From the NCBI GenBank assembly GCA_031002005.1, contig CM061914.1, positions 196,806,685-196,870,684 of the forward strand: a stretch of 64,000 nucleotides of DNA. Reading direction: 5' to 3'. Under the pieces are notes generated by a model. It was given only the letters and a program-made list of their open reading frames with translations. It had not been told where the DNA came from and ran no database searches. Below, piece by piece: positions 35,908-47,739 of the stretch. How positions within the stretch are numbered: position 1 is the first letter of the stretch; each line of letters begins with the position of its first letter. The position numbers were made by a program, and so were the translations under genes. This DNA is from Vandiemenella viatica. Taxonomy: Eukaryota > Arthropoda > Insecta > Orthoptera > Morabidae.

Positions 35908-36782
35908 GGTGAGAGACAAGGTTGTAGTTTTGTTCCCATTAATATTCAACTTATATGTAAAGGAAGCAATAAAGGAAATAAAAAAAAATAAAAAAAAAAA
36001 TGAATGTGGCATAAGAGTCCCAGGAGAAATAAAATCAGCATGCTATGATTTCCTGATGACATTACTTTTAGCAGAACGACTGAAGATCTTGAGAAATTAC
36101 TGAATGACATGAACAAATTACTGGATAATGATTTTGAACTAAATATAAACCGAAGCAAGAAAAAAGTGATGACGTCCTGCACAAATGAAGATAGTAATGG
36201 TAGATTAAATACAAAAACAGGATCAGATGCATTCTGTTACATAAGAAGTAAAATTACAACTGATGGTCAAAGCAGGAATGATGTTAGAAGCAGATTAGCA
36301 CTAACAAAAAATGTCTTCTTGAAGAAGAGAAATATTGAAATAGGATACAGAAAAATAAAATTAAAACTCTGTATGTGAAGCATAGCACACCACGTCAGCA
36401 AAGCTTGGACTTTAGGAACACCAGAAAGAAAGAAAATCGAAGCATTTGAAATGTGGTGCTGTGGAATGATGGTGAAAATCAAGTGGATGGATAACGTACG
36501 AAAAAGAAAAAAGGTTGTGGAAGAGTTTCACATAAAGAAGAGACAGGCTGTTGGGTCACATTTCAAGACACGAGCGACTGGTTAACTTGTTGGTGATGGG
36601 CATAGTTAATTGTAAGAACTGTGTTTAAAATATATGACATTTTACAGTATCTAACTAGATTTAAATAAAACAAACGGCTCAAGACTCGTAATAATTAATC
36701 CTATAAAATCTTTGGCAGTGATTTTAAAGAAAGAATTGAAAAATGTTGGCATAAAATTTTTATTTTTGCCTATTATGTTGAA

Positions 36783-36842
36783 ATGTTTCAAATAGGTTAT
36801 ATTTTGAGAGTAGTGTTTCAAAATATAACCTATTTGAAACAT
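36783..36842. repeat. Perfect 25-bp hairpin next to a weak splice donor
   Basis: ATGTTTCAAATAGGTTATAT... at 36783-36807 and its exact complement at 36818-36842 are separated by a 10-base loop. On the minus (transcribed) strand it starts about 70 bases after the exon 9 donor. Probably a small foldback repeat. Confidence 0.85.
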
Positions 36843-36913
36843 CAATTACCAGATGTAAACACCACTATGAATTAGAAAAGAATGTGAAAGTAATTGTATG
36901 AACCGAGAGAGAC

Positions 36914-37116
36914 CTTTTTGAGAGATGCCACACCAGGGCCACGGTGCCTCCCAAAGATACTGGACGCCTGCGCACGTCTGGCGTGCGACAGTTCCATGAA
37001 GAGAGGGCCCAGTCGCGTCGAGCCTCGGTAGATCCACTCGGTGCGACGGTCGGCGTCGAAGTGCATCTTCACGAGTGAACAGTCGACTTCCACGACCCGT
37101 GCCACCCACCATTTCC
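36914..37116 (-). CDS. SETDB1: SETDB1 in-window exon 9 (end of Tudor region)
   Basis: 203 nt, phase 1 in and phase 0 out. Acceptor TGTGCAG. It encodes [11 protein letters not shown], then [14 protein letters not shown], the end of the Tudor array. The donor is GTCTCT, the weakest of the 21. An alternative donor at CCTG/GTGTGG puts the next exon out of frame, so GTCTCT is preferred. A 25-bp perfect hairpin lies about 70 bases downstream. Confidence 0.95.
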
Positions 37117-38155
37117 CTGCACAGAAGACGTATCGCATAAGGATACAATAATCGCAACATTTTCCGATGGTTATATTATAGGTATTGGACACTGAAAGAA
37201 ACACGATGCTGCTTCACAAAAAGAAAAATAATATTTTGTTTAAGGAATCTGGTAAATGGACACATGTTTATATTAACAATATTTAATTTATTAAGCTCGG
37301 CACATGAATATATTATTGCCAAATAAAACAGAAAAAAAGCATCCATCTCTTGCCTTGTGAATCATAGACTTAAGGAATCTGAACACTCATGTTTAAATGA
37401 AACTGGTTCTTTTTTTTTCAACTGTGTCCATTTTATACTTATATAATTTTCAGCAGTGACAGTTGACTGATGTTATGATTTGTCACAACTGTACATCTAT
37501 TAATTAGTTCATCTATTGAGGAAATAATCCTTCACTAGACAAAATGGAAGGCAATCGTACTCTTACATGATGGAGGTCACCGACAGGTACCACTGAACTG
37601 TTTATGATATGATCATAGCATGCAGTGCAGATTTAGGGCTCTCCTCCTCATAAACTAAATTTAAGAACTGTATCCTGTAAGGTGACAAGGTCCCTTACAT
37701 TTTTTTTTTTTTTTTTGTGAATAATTTTTGTTAAAAAATTAATTAGATATTAGTCTTGCTTGTGTTGTGTATACAAATGTGTTAAATTGGTATGAAAGAA
37801 AGAAAAAGATAAACGTATAGTAAAGTGCCAGAATATCTATGGACAGTGGTCATCAATGATAATGTATATCTTTGGACAGAGGAGAGAAGGGAATACGGGT
37901 GTATGGACGAGAATATAAGATATAGCTGGCACGTGGCTGAATAAAATGGATTGTAAAGAAGTGTGTTTTGTACCAAGTGATTATGAATGAAAAGTGCTTT
38001 CGAGTGTTTCTTCAAAGAATTCATGTCGCGATATATATATTATTGTTTCTGAGCTGTGCACTGAAATAATCTGCCGGCTTCTGCAGCTAATATTACGGCT
38101 TGAAGACGGGCAGATTATACATATCAAGAGGAGCTAAGGTAAATTACCTAAATCC
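37117..38155. other. Intron 8 left part, nothing recognised
   Basis: AT-rich, with a run of 18 Ts near 37700. No domain found. Confidence 0.5.
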
Positions 38156-38159
38156 AAGA

Positions 38160-38740
38160 AGAAGGGGAACTTACAATACCCTGTAGATATTTTTGGCCTT
38201 TATAACGAATCAAATACCGACAGAAGACTAATTACTAGCACATTCCAAAATTGAAAAAAACCTTACTAATTATGAAAGCACCGAAATAGTAGGAGCTACC
38301 ATGAAAATTAATACCTATTTCATGGCAACAGTGATGCTGCAGAAATATGATTGATAAAATATAGAGCTAGGAAGGGAATAGCAAGGAGTACAAGACTAAA
38401 CAAATTCACAAACAAAATAGTAAGATGGTAAATTGAGAACCACTATCAAACAGAATAGAAGATTAAAGTTTACAATGGTATAGACATGTGCAGGAAATTG
38501 AAGACAATACCAAAGAAGATCTTAGAAATGAACTTGAAAACCAAAGTGCTAGATTGAGTGACGTGTGGTTGAAAGGGAAGTTAACAGCAATACACTGGAA
38601 GAAAGAAGCCAATAAATGGATACACAACATTAAAAACCAAGCAAACACAATATATGATTGGAAACCACATGAAAACAATGACAATAGTTCACTTTTGTTA
38701 CAACAGTACTGCATGGTGGTAAACAAAATATAAAAATAAA
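38160..38740 (+). pseudogene. LINE 3' end fragment
   Basis: Around 38460 it reads LQWYRHVQEIEDN, the W-GH box after the RT domain of L1/RTE-like elements. A 70-residue tail follows with IHWKKEANKWIHNIKNQA. It lies beyond exon 9, so it is a separate insertion from the 32640 LINE. Confidence 0.7.
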
Positions 38741-38744
38741 ATCA

Positions 38745-39640
38745 TTCTACCATGATGTTCTGTGAGAATTTTATTACCTGATGCCACATCTGTTATATTT
38801 TGAGAAATTTTTAAAATGTTCTCCTTCACAGAACAACTTTATTCAGAATCCAGCAGACAAGGGGGCAGAAAATAATGTTTCAGTTGGAAACGAAGACCTT
38901 GACACCTTGACAGAAAATGCTATTTCCATCCGTCTGCTTAATCAAACACATCATGTTTAACATACACTCAACTACAAGTGCTGATAGCGATGTTACTAGG
39001 AAGAGGATGGCAAAACTGTAAAATATTATTATTATTATTATTATTGGCGAATTCTCCAAATAAATGGAAGACATTAAGCAAATGACCCAATAAAGTTTTC
39101 TTTGATTTCTTCTTGTTGTTCCAGTATTATTATTAGAAAAACCAAAACTAAGGACAAAAGCACTTCAACTCCATCATAAAGATTTTTTTTTTTACAAATA
39201 TTTTGACATATGAAAGGTATCAACTGAACAAGAAAATAAATTCAGAGTATGAATTTGAAACTTAACCAGCAAAATATCCAAACAGAATGCGGCAACGACT
39301 GACATGAGGGAACAGTCAAACTTACTGATACCGGAATCGACAAATCGTCATGTTCAACCCATGTCACACTACTATCAACCCCCCATATGTTACGTAATCA
39401 ACATACTTTCTTCTGGACAAACTGGTGCTTTACAAATGGTAGCCTTTTTTTTCTATATACTGTATTAGAATTTCTTTAATATACATTGTCTGCCAAAAAG
39501 TGAAGCAGCCAGAAGGGGAAGAGGAAATAAAATGAAGCTTCATGGGTTTAGAGGGTATGTGATGTTAATCCAATGAATACAAAATTAAGTCAAATTTAAA
39601 AAGAACTTACAAAAAAAAAAAAAGGGATAGCGAAATGAAC
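38745..39640. other. Intron stretch, nothing recognised
   Basis: AT-rich, with an (ATT)n microsatellite at about 39020-39045 and a short run of Ts near 39183. Confidence 0.5.
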
Positions 39641-39644
39641 TACC

Positions 39645-39770
39645 ACTTACCTTTGGGGTGAACACATAAATAAGCACAAAACAAGGAAAAACAATGAATT
39701 TTTCGGGACTTGGCTCTTCGTCAACACGAGAACATCACGGAGGAAGGGTGGTGCAGGATACGGTCTCACA
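39645..39770 (-). repeat. Penelope-like terminal repeat, single arm
   Basis: GCGAAATGAACTACCACTTACC, then TTTTTCGGGACTTGG and CTTCGTCAACACGAG. Its complement parallels 55850-55985 (GACGGGCCAAGACCC, GTAAGTGGTGGTTCATTTCG). Confidence 0.6.
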
Positions 39771-39779
39771 GGACTTAGC

Positions 39780-40330
39780 AACGTGGATTCACTTATCAGT
39801 ATCAAGCTGGAAATATGCATAGATTTGGTTGTAAAGGCTGCCATAGGGCCGCTGTATCCTTTCTTGAGGCAAGCCGACCCACAACTGATATAACTGTCCT
39901 TGATATCCTGGATACTGCTGTCCAATCTGGTCCCACACGTGTTCTATCGAGACAGATTTGGGGATCCTGATGGACACAGGAGTACGTTAACATCATATAG
40001 ACAGTTCATAGATACACAGGCCATGTGTGGACAAGTATTGTCTAGTTGAAAAAAATCTCACCACGATACTGTCGCACGAGTCACATACGAGGAACAGGAT
40101 GTCTGTGACGTACCACTACACGGTTAGAGTTCCCCCATCACTACCAGCCGTGACCTGATGTCATTCCTGATGGTAACATCACTATTCATCTCCAAAACAT
40201 TGGAAGAATGGGACCTGTCGATGATGGTCATCAGAGGTAGACCAGAGTCAATGAACACTATGAATGGTGTCACAACACAGTAAATGCTTGGGTTACTAAT
40301 TTATGCTGTTCAAGGAGACTGAATCCTACA
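39780..40330 (-). pseudogene. Tc1-like transposase remnant
   Basis: The minus strand reads DNTCPHMACVSMNCL, then SGSPNLSR/SIEHVWDQIGQQYPG and LPQERIQR. This is the second and third catalytic region of Tc1-type transposases (QDNARPHTA, PDLSPIEHVWD), split by frameshifts. The expected D in SPDLSP is N here. Confidence 0.85.
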
Positions 40331-40506
40331 ACCGTCCTTAACTTCACGACAAAATTTCGGGATGGTTCATGTAGCTCTCATTTTTTATGAATTTTTATCT
40401 ACAGAACTGGAAGCATATGTAAAAGTCTGGAGTACAGAAATTGTAGCATGTATAAAGTAACAAAACTGGCCACTGTAAATATTTGCACAAAAACAATTGT
40501 ACTCAC

Positions 40507-40706
40507 CGTTCCATTCGGTCTTTACGACTTGTCCTTGCTGAAGTTTAACCATTGGTCTTTCAGGATACTGCTCCATATAGTTGTGAATGAAAGCCTTCGA
40601 ATCAGGATGAATGTCGTCCCACACATTGCGAGACTGTTCACAGACCAATAATATTTTCTCATGTGGCACGTATTGTGCATAACCATCATCAAAGAACACA
40701 AGGTAC
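40507..40706 (-). CDS. SETDB1: SETDB1 in-window exon 8 (Tudor)
   Basis: 200 nt, phase 2 in and phase 1 out. Acceptor CTCTAG, donor GTGAGT. It encodes YLVFFDDGYAQYV, then VWDDIHPDSKAFIHNYM, then YPERPMVKLQQGQVVKTEW. The FFDDGYA and RPMV...G...KTEW motifs are hallmarks of SETDB1 Tudor domains and fix the identity of the gene. Confidence 0.98.
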
Positions 40707-41423
40707 CTAGAGAAATTCATTCAATCAGATTTTTTCTTATAAACAAGGTTATAGTAGGCTATGAACACGTTATTTTATTATATATTCCCCAATTCTCCAA
40801 AAATACTACAACAAATTTCTAATGATGGAATCAACCAGAACAAAAATTTATCAGCCTTGCTCACCTACAATCCTTTGATGTATGACTAAGTAGTAATAAT
40901 TTTAATAATTTTTTACACAATTAGAAACAGTTATTTGATTATAGACCTAACAGCAAGAAAGTTTCACCATAAAATTGTTAAAAGCAGTGACAGAGCAATC
41001 ATTTATGTAGGACATTAATTTTATGAATAATATGGGATTTATAAAATAACAAAGATGATTCCATTAATGCTTATAATTTTCATTTATTGCAATTTATTGT
41101 TCATTCGTCAAGATATTAACAATATTTACAAAAGTTACAATTAGCTACAAGCAAAGAGCCAAATAACTTTGGCTAACTGATCACCACTATTCACTATTAT
41201 TAAATTTTTTATATAAATTTCTTACAATTAGAGGCACTCATTATATAGTAAACAATTAAATGAAAGGTGCTAAGTAGCAAAAAGGAATATATATATATAC
41301 TGGGAGAAGAAGATTTAAACAAAGGGATCAAACATTACCGCTAAACTAACCTATATATCCTAAAAATATGTAATGTTATTAAATGTGCTTGTACTGAATA
41401 TCGACACAACCCACTGCCCTCAC
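40707..41423. other. Intron 7, nothing recognised
   Basis: Short AT-rich intron with an (AT)n run near 41287. No element seen. Confidence 0.55.
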
Positions 41424-41641
41424 CTGTACTTGTTCATAGATTTTGGAGGCTCGGCCGTCACTCCGGCGTAGAAGCTCTCCTTCGAGCCTTCGTCCTGGAA
41501 GAGCGCGATCACTCTGGTGCCGACGGGCAACCGCACTACGCTCGGCCGAGAATACGCCAGGTGTTTCCCAGACACGACCTTCAGGTGCACCGCCTTGCGA
41601 AAGTCGTATCGGACCTTGTAATAGAGCTGTAGCCCGTTGTC
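41424..41641 (-). CDS. SETDB1: SETDB1 in-window exon 7 (Tudor)
   Basis: 218 nt, phase 0 in and phase 2 out. Acceptor CCCTAAAG, donor GTGAGG. It reads YYKVRYD, then a strand ending GKHLAY, then VGTRVIALF and FYAGVTAEPP, matching the middle of the SETDB1 Tudor array in order and spacing. The acceptor is preceded by a run of Ts on the coding strand. GC-rich against an AT-rich intron. Confidence 0.95.
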
Positions 41642-42104
41642 CTTTAGGGAAAAAAAAACAGTAAAAGTGTGTTACATTTGAAGTTATTGGGTAATCAATA
41701 TGCAAGAGTAAGTAATAGTAACCTAATGTTACCATTAATAAGGTAAAATAATCAAGTCAACTGTTACAGCCGCTTAATAATTTATTAAAAATTTAAAAAA
41801 TTATTTCTCTATTTTTTTGGCTACAGAATAGAGTAGACTACACAAGTCTCGAAAAGAATAACATTCAATTAGGAGCTGACATACTTAAAGCAACTGATGC
41901 AATCTTTAAGAGTTTCAAATTAAGAACATGGAATTTATTATGAAATCCATTCTTAAGTGGCATTTTACAAAATCTGACAGAGCAAAAGAAAGAATTTATT
42001 TAACATTTACTTGTCAAGCAATGAATTACAAGCATTATGATAAATATTGCTTATGAGCCTGTATCAAGTGAATCAACATCAAGTCTAGCAAGTACCAATA
42101 AATG

Positions 42105-42480
42105 ACTTGTAACCTATTACCACGTTGCAATGAGTAAATCATTCAACACAGGGCATATTAAGTGTGGTTGGGATCCAACATTTTTAATATCACATTTTGT
42201 TGAATAGGTGACCTACAGATGGGATGGAAATAGACATTCATTTACTAATGATTGAGAAGGAGATGCTCTTGTTTAGACAACAACAAAGAACATATCACCA
42301 TATTGCAATGAGAACAAATATTCAACACAGTGCATTTGATGCATCTTTGGGATCAGACATTCAGAATAAGACACATTTTTTGTATAAGTGACCTACAGAT
42401 GGGATGGCAACGGTCAGCCGTTTACTAGTATTTTAGGAAGAGCCTATCAAATGTAGACAGCAATAAAGCCCATAACAGGA
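42105..42480 (+). repeat. Diverged tandem duplication of about 180 bp
   Basis: GTGACCTACAGATGGGATGG occurs at about 42208 and 42388. TTGCAATGAG with ATTCAACACAG occurs at about 42125 and 42304, with GGGATC-ACATT phrases after each. The period is about 180 bases, two units. No coding signal. Confidence 0.75.
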
Positions 42481-42837
42481 GAAGTGATGTACAGACCTCA
42501 AGTTTATTTGTTGACTATGAAAGTAATGGTAGCACAGGAACCCTTTAATAAAAGGAAGGTGGAGGTTAAATCTTCAAGGTCATTGTGAATGTTTTGATGG
42601 AAAAATAAATGCATAGTGTGGATGATCAAGGATAGTTTTAAAGGATTAACCTATAAGCCATGCAATAATATGAATGTATTTTCTGCCAATCAAAAGATAG
42701 GGTTGTTGTACAAGATACTAATATAGTACCTCGTGTTTTCATGGGCCTAAAGTGTAAAGAGAGTACGTCTATGAAACTCTGTGACTGGTCAGCTAGTTGT
42801 ACAACGATGTAAGGAAGAGGGCGTCGAGGTTATTTTC

Positions 42838-43015
42838 CACTATGACGGGGCACAGAGAGTCGATCCGATCCAAGTTCCAACTCGCGCAGGCCGAGAAGGG
42901 TTCTGATGGCTCTCCTGTAAGAATCTGTCAGCTGACAACGCCTGCCCACTAGATTCCTCAGGACGTTACGGAACAGTCCACCTGCCACTGAGCCTGTGTC
43001 CGCTATCAGCAGGCA
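42838..43015 (-). other. GC-rich open island of unknown nature
   Basis: A 72-codon minus-strand frame (SVAGGLFRNVLRNLVGRRCQ, then AIRTLLGLRELELG) is GC-rich in an AT-rich intron. It cannot be a SETDB1 exon, because exons 6 and 7 already join in phase across the Tudor fold. It may be part of an unrecognised transposon. Confidence 0.35.
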
Positions 43016-43516
43016 GCTAACCGACTTTAAGAAAAAACAAAATGACATCTGCGATCATCGTACTGGTGAACTGTTGAAAGCTGATTGTTCATCCTCAACA
43101 ATTTTTCAATCTATAAAATACCCTACAGTTAATGCAAAATGCAACATAACATCAAGAAATTTTGTAATCTAGTGGAGTCATTTTAGTTTCATTGTTTAAA
43201 CGAATAAAGTCATTTAATGCTCAAAATGTTAATAAATTTGTGTGAGACAGCAAACAGTTTCATTTTGGAGAGTTATTTCTCTCAGTCACATTCCAAAAAA
43301 TAATTATAGAGGCTTATCATACACTGGCGGAAATAGAAAGTGTTATATCCAAGCAGAAATGGTGGAGTTTTAGGAAACTTTGTAGATATATCCAGAGTCA
43401 AACCCAGAAGAAATTATAAAAAATTGAAATCGACCAGGCCAAGTTTATTACCTTTAGATATACGAGTCTGTAAGCACCTATAAATTCGTGTATCCTTGGT
43501 GGCACTGAATCTATAA
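43016..43516. other. Intron 6 stretch, nothing recognised
   Basis: AT-rich, no element seen. Confidence 0.5.
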
Positions 43517-45583
43517 TAGAGGTGGGCAAAGTGACTCACTAAAAAGAGCGGTGCTGATTTGATCACTCGGTGAAAAGAACTAGTTCTTCTCAATAGTTCA
43601 CCAGTTCACTAGCTAAGTTTAAACAAAAAGAGCAGTTATATCCATTTTGAGTGTAGTATCTGTTCATCTAATGTACATTTAGACTGATTTCTTAGGTTAA
43701 TCTCAAATCGGTTATTTTCATTTATTTTTGTATTTATTCTGAAACATTTTTGTTTCTTAAATTACTACTGGATTAATTTAATGTAGTAAAGGCCATTTCA
43801 AAGCGTGCAAAGTACCTTTTAGTTCACCAAAAGCATTCCCATTAGCTATCCCCAGTAGTAAAATATTCTATAGATCGATTGTAAAGTTGCTTATGTTGGA
43901 CTTAGAAATTTCGAGAAGAGTAATTGTCAACTTGAAGGAATTTTCCTGTAATCTTTCCCACAGTGAGAATTCACCATAAAAATTATTTTAAAGTGTATTT
44001 ATCATATAACGAAACGTTTATTTTAAGAGCTATTCCGGTTTGTTCACGTTTTGAAACACGCGATTAGAAAAGTAAAAATCTAAGATTTGAAATATCTTTG
44101 AATCGAGTAAAGCTCCAGCTGAACTTTTATCACCAGCTATAGTCAGCATTGTTCCGGATATTTTGGTGGTAAAATTAAGTAATTCGGCAAAGCTTGATTA
44201 GCAATTTTAATTAAGAGAAAAAAATGAACTTTTTAACTAACAGGAATACAAATTTGACATTTATATCAGTAGATAGCCCAAATTAAGACGATAACGAATA
44301 TATAACGGTTTCGGTAAAAAAGTTTAAGCATTTGTCTGGTAATTAAGTTTTTGAAAATAGATTGTCGCTGATTGTTGTTGAAGCGCATAAAAATTCCGCC
44401 AAGTTGGTCATGTGATGACTTTAATTTTAAGATTATAGAAACCCTTTTGAATGTTAAATTAAATTAAAACAGATAGAACATGACAATAGAAAGTCCGTGT
44501 AAAAAATTTCAAGTTAAACTATTATCTACTTTTGGAGATATTAATTAAAGAAAGATTCGCCAAGGTTATAGGCTCTGGGAAGTCTATAAAAGACTTTGCT
44601 CACGTTGTCTCATTCTTACGCCGGAAAGTGATCGCGCAACTCCGCGCTAGTTAGTGGTGCAAATTAGGGTAGCAGTTTAGGCAAATTCCATCATTCCATA
44701 GCACTCACTAATGTTAGGGAGACTGTGAGTTTTTGTCTTCTCGTAGAATTGTACTTAATCTGCAATCTTCAAAGAAACTGTTGTTCGATGCTTTATTCAC
44801 GTATTTGGTACCGACAATGTATGAGTGAACTTTTGCAAGATATAAGTACTGTGTTATTCTCAAACTGTGTTAAATGACTTTATCTTGTTTACCCTTCGCA
44901 TTTGGGGTTTACTAATACGAATGCGTGGCGGCTGATCTATTTAATATCATAGGTACCAGAGGGCTAAACATAGTTAGTTTTACATTAATCTATTTAGAAA
45001 CACAAAGTACAATCATTTTAAAGAACTTTTTGCTTTAAATGAAATGAAGGTTACTGTTCACAAATAAATAAATTTCTTACTTTCCCATTAAGCAGCCTAC
45101 TTGTTTTCTCAGTGCAAATCTGTCGAGTATTTGAGAATATTCTTTCACAAGGCACACTTGTAGCCAGAATACACAAAGAGAAGCAGAAAGAGAAGCGGAG
45201 TGGGACGTCAGATTGGAAAGAACTAGCTCCCCAGTGGCACTGCTCCGCGCTGTGCTGAGCGCTGGAATCGGAGAACGTCACGGACGAACTATCTCTTCTC
45301 GATCTTCGGGATTTATTATTTTTTCAGAGCGGAGTGGATAAACAATGAATGGAGAGGAACCGAGAACAAACATGGGTCGGGCTGCGGGCGAGAGTAGCAA
45401 AGCTGAAACAGACTTATCGTTGTCAGCACAATTGACTGAAGTAAGTTCAATCGCGACAGACACACCACCGTCATTACGGCCTCCAACAAGAACTACCGTT
45501 CACTTTTAGTGAGCGACAGCTCACTCGCTCTTTCAAAAGAACTGTTCTATAGAACTGGTTCACTAGCGAACGACCCATCTCTA
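43517..45583 (-). mobile_element. hAT element with eroded transposase
   Basis: Inverted ends TAGAGGTGGGCAAAG and ...GACCCATCTCTA. Flanks ATCTATAA (43509-43516) and ATCTAAAA (45584-45591) are an 8-bp target duplication with one change. Subterminal AACTAGTTC and GAACTGGTTCACTAGC motifs repeat near both ends. Most of the 2067 bp is non-coding; only a transposase tail remains. Confidence 0.85.
45054..45185 (-). pseudogene. hAT transposase dimerisation-domain remnant
   Basis: The minus strand reads LATSVPCERIFSNTRQICTE then KTSRLLNGKVRNLF, the C-terminal dimerisation motif of hAT transposases (ATS.P.ERVFS...I...R.RL). Nothing of the catalytic core is readable upstream, so the element is internally deleted. 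Confidence 0.88.
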
Positions 45584-45591
45584 ATCTAAAA

Positions 45592-46793
45592 GTGTTCAGA
45601 TATGTTCTCGGGGTATGTCTCTCCATGGCTGAACGTTTTTCCTCAATAGCATAACCGATAGCACAGACATGTGGATGTTTTGAATAATTTGTGTTACTGA
45701 ATACCAAGTCCAATAAAAGGCGCTTAACAAAATTTGTAGTTATATGTGTTAGTATCCTTTTGAAACCGCATAGCAATAAATGGTTTTCTTTTTCAATTGC
45801 AAGAGAAACATTCTGCAGTTTGCTTCACAAAATTGGTTTTTTTGCACTCTATATAAAACAATGAATGTTTCCAATCCCATCATTTTTGTGTGCTTTACCG
45901 TTCCTGAAATAAGTTTCTCTCGTACTATAAAAATTGTTTCAGACACAAACTGAAATCTAGTGCCATATGCATCGGTGTTTTGAATCGATGTGTGAGGGAG
46001 TTATTAACAAAAGACAGTTTTATCTGACTGGAGAGAAATATGCACATTTTCAGATGTTTCTATTGGCACAAACATGTGGTAAGCAGTATTTTTTAGAAGG
46101 TTAACTGAGTAACTACTTTAACATAAACATTTCGTAAAAATTGCTACATTAAACAATGATTTAATTTTACACCCCATTTTTATTTTTTTCGTCTTATTAG
46201 TCCAATACAACATATAACAAATGTAATCAAAATTGGTTGCATTCAGTTGGTAAACAATTCTTGTGAGTAAAGCTTAACAGCCCTTTGGCATTTTCAATTA
46301 GGTAACCCATGAATCATACTAATAACTTTGAGCTGTTATCACTAACAAGAAATTGAAGATGTGTTGCTCTATAACTGGCAACATTTTTCAGATGAAAATT
46401 ACGAACCTGTGCTTATCTACTACAGTTACATCATCACTTATATTTTCCCTGCTTCCAGATATTCAAAACATAATCAATGCTAAAATTAATGCTGTTAAGG
46501 TGCACTGTACATTTGATGAGCACTACAGTAAAAATATAAAAATTTATTATAGTCTACCAAAAGCTACAAAGCCAAATAAAAACTACTGATTTAAAATGAT
46601 CAGTATAATATAAGACGTTAATGGATTGACAGAAGTGCAAACTGTAATTTTCATCCTGAATCAGCTATGGTTGATCACAATGATTACAGTGTGAACAACA
46701 AACTTTTGGTACCCTATGACCTGCTTATTTGTAGGATGATGACTACATCCAATTTAGGAAAGAACTGTAAGATCCGACTATTTACATACTAAC
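45592..46793. other. Intron 5 right part of intron 6, nothing recognised
   Basis: AT-rich sequence between the hAT and exon 6, without recognisable domains. Confidence 0.45.
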
Positions 46794-46967
46794 CTCCGCT
46801 TTCTGGAAATACTCGACAACTCGAGCAGGCATCCAGACGCCGTGATAGCCGTGTTTCATGACGTAAACCATTTCTCCCATCGCTGGTCTTGGACGATGCA
46901 GGGTTCCCACCGGCGGCAACGGTTTGTGCTCCACAGTTACAGTCTCCAGCGCCACCACATCTTGAAG
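46794..46967 (-). CDS. SETDB1: SETDB1 in-window exon 6 (start of Tudor region)
   Basis: 174 nt, exactly 58 codons, phase 0 both sides. Acceptor GTTACAG, donor GTTAGT. Its second half (GEMVYVMKHGYHGVWMPARV) is the first strand pair of the Tudor module: a basic/aromatic patch, then W and an ARV strand. The fold completes in the next exon. GC content is clearly higher than in the flanking intron. Confidence 0.92.
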
Positions 46968-47189
46968 CTGTAACCCAAAAATGGAAGTCGCCAGTAAAGA
47001 GCAGTAATTTAAAAGATAGCCCTGCAGGTGAACTGGACTATCTCTTGATAACTTTCTTAAATAATGGTAGGCAGATTAATAACTAATTTAAAAGAAGGAT
47101 TATCGACAGAAAGATGATACTGATACCAAGGGCCTTGCCTTTCTGTCGTTTGTGGGTGCCCTAAGTTCCAAAATAGGTAGACTGTTGAC

Positions 47190-47560
47190 TCAACACTGAG
47201 TTGAGACAATTTTCAGACCACCCGCAAAAATTAAAACTTGGTAGCAGCATTAAAGATGACCTAGGTTTACGAACCACTGGCCGTGGTTATACCGCACAAA
47301 TGCAACGGTGTATCGTGCGGCGATGCGTCGAACACACAAGAAATGATCATCTGGAGCAAGAAGAGCCCCCATTGCTGCCACCTCAAGTGTCATCGCCGCC
47401 ACCCTGATTATCGACCATTGTTGCCACTTGGGGCAGAAGTGGAGCTACAAAAAAGTTTCCGCGACATAAATTTGCCGCCATTCAAATACGATTTTGCCCT
47501 CACAGACGAACCACTTGCAGCTGGCTTCACATGATATACAAATACTGCACGAAGATTTTT
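47190..47560 (+). other. Unassigned GC-rich segment
   Basis: Open frames of 68-83 codons overlap here (for example CCHLKCHRRHPDYRPLLPLG). Composition differs from the surrounding intron. It may belong to the Harbinger that follows, whose elements carry a second gene, but no motif confirms this. Confidence 0.3.
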
Positions 47561-47739
47561 CCAATCTTTACATTCGTTACCTACAACAAATAGAATAAAT
47601 CATTATTGCGTCTTTTTATTTATTGTTTAATATTTTTACAGGTACTTAGTATCTGGATTGACGTTTGTCATTATCGCATTATATTTTGCTAGAAGGAACA
47701 ACAAAACAGTTTCACTGATTGTTGCAGAGACTACAGTTA

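Larger units (their letters stand above)
32640..36600 (+). mobile_element. LINE with AP endonuclease and RT, interrupted
   Basis: Endonuclease pieces: WNVRSLNNAGRLENLKEKWN near 32668, NAVVEEGKDGN near 33050, YPGADTDTDHNLRFKR near 33265. RT pieces: CENYHIISLTSHSSNLLTKI near 34050, DLKIFFDDVRWDKM near 34265. The GERQGC box is cut by an insertion at 34439-35907 and resumes at 35908; then LDNDFELNINRSKKKVM near 36118 and WSLE/EMWCW-type tail. It resembles RTE/CFDP2-type LINEs. Many frameshifts; inactive. Confidence 0.85.

Noticed and set aside
36846..37160. Alternative 104-codon minus frame over exon 9
   Set aside because: Different frame from the Tudor sequence; no [10 protein letters not shown] motif.
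39017..39045. CRISPR-like or other array in short repeats
   Set aside because: It is a simple ATT microsatellite; the organism is a eukaryote.
41443..41664. 73-codon plus-strand frame, arginine-rich
   Set aside because: Antisense of Tudor exon 7; the exon's GC content keeps this frame open by chance.
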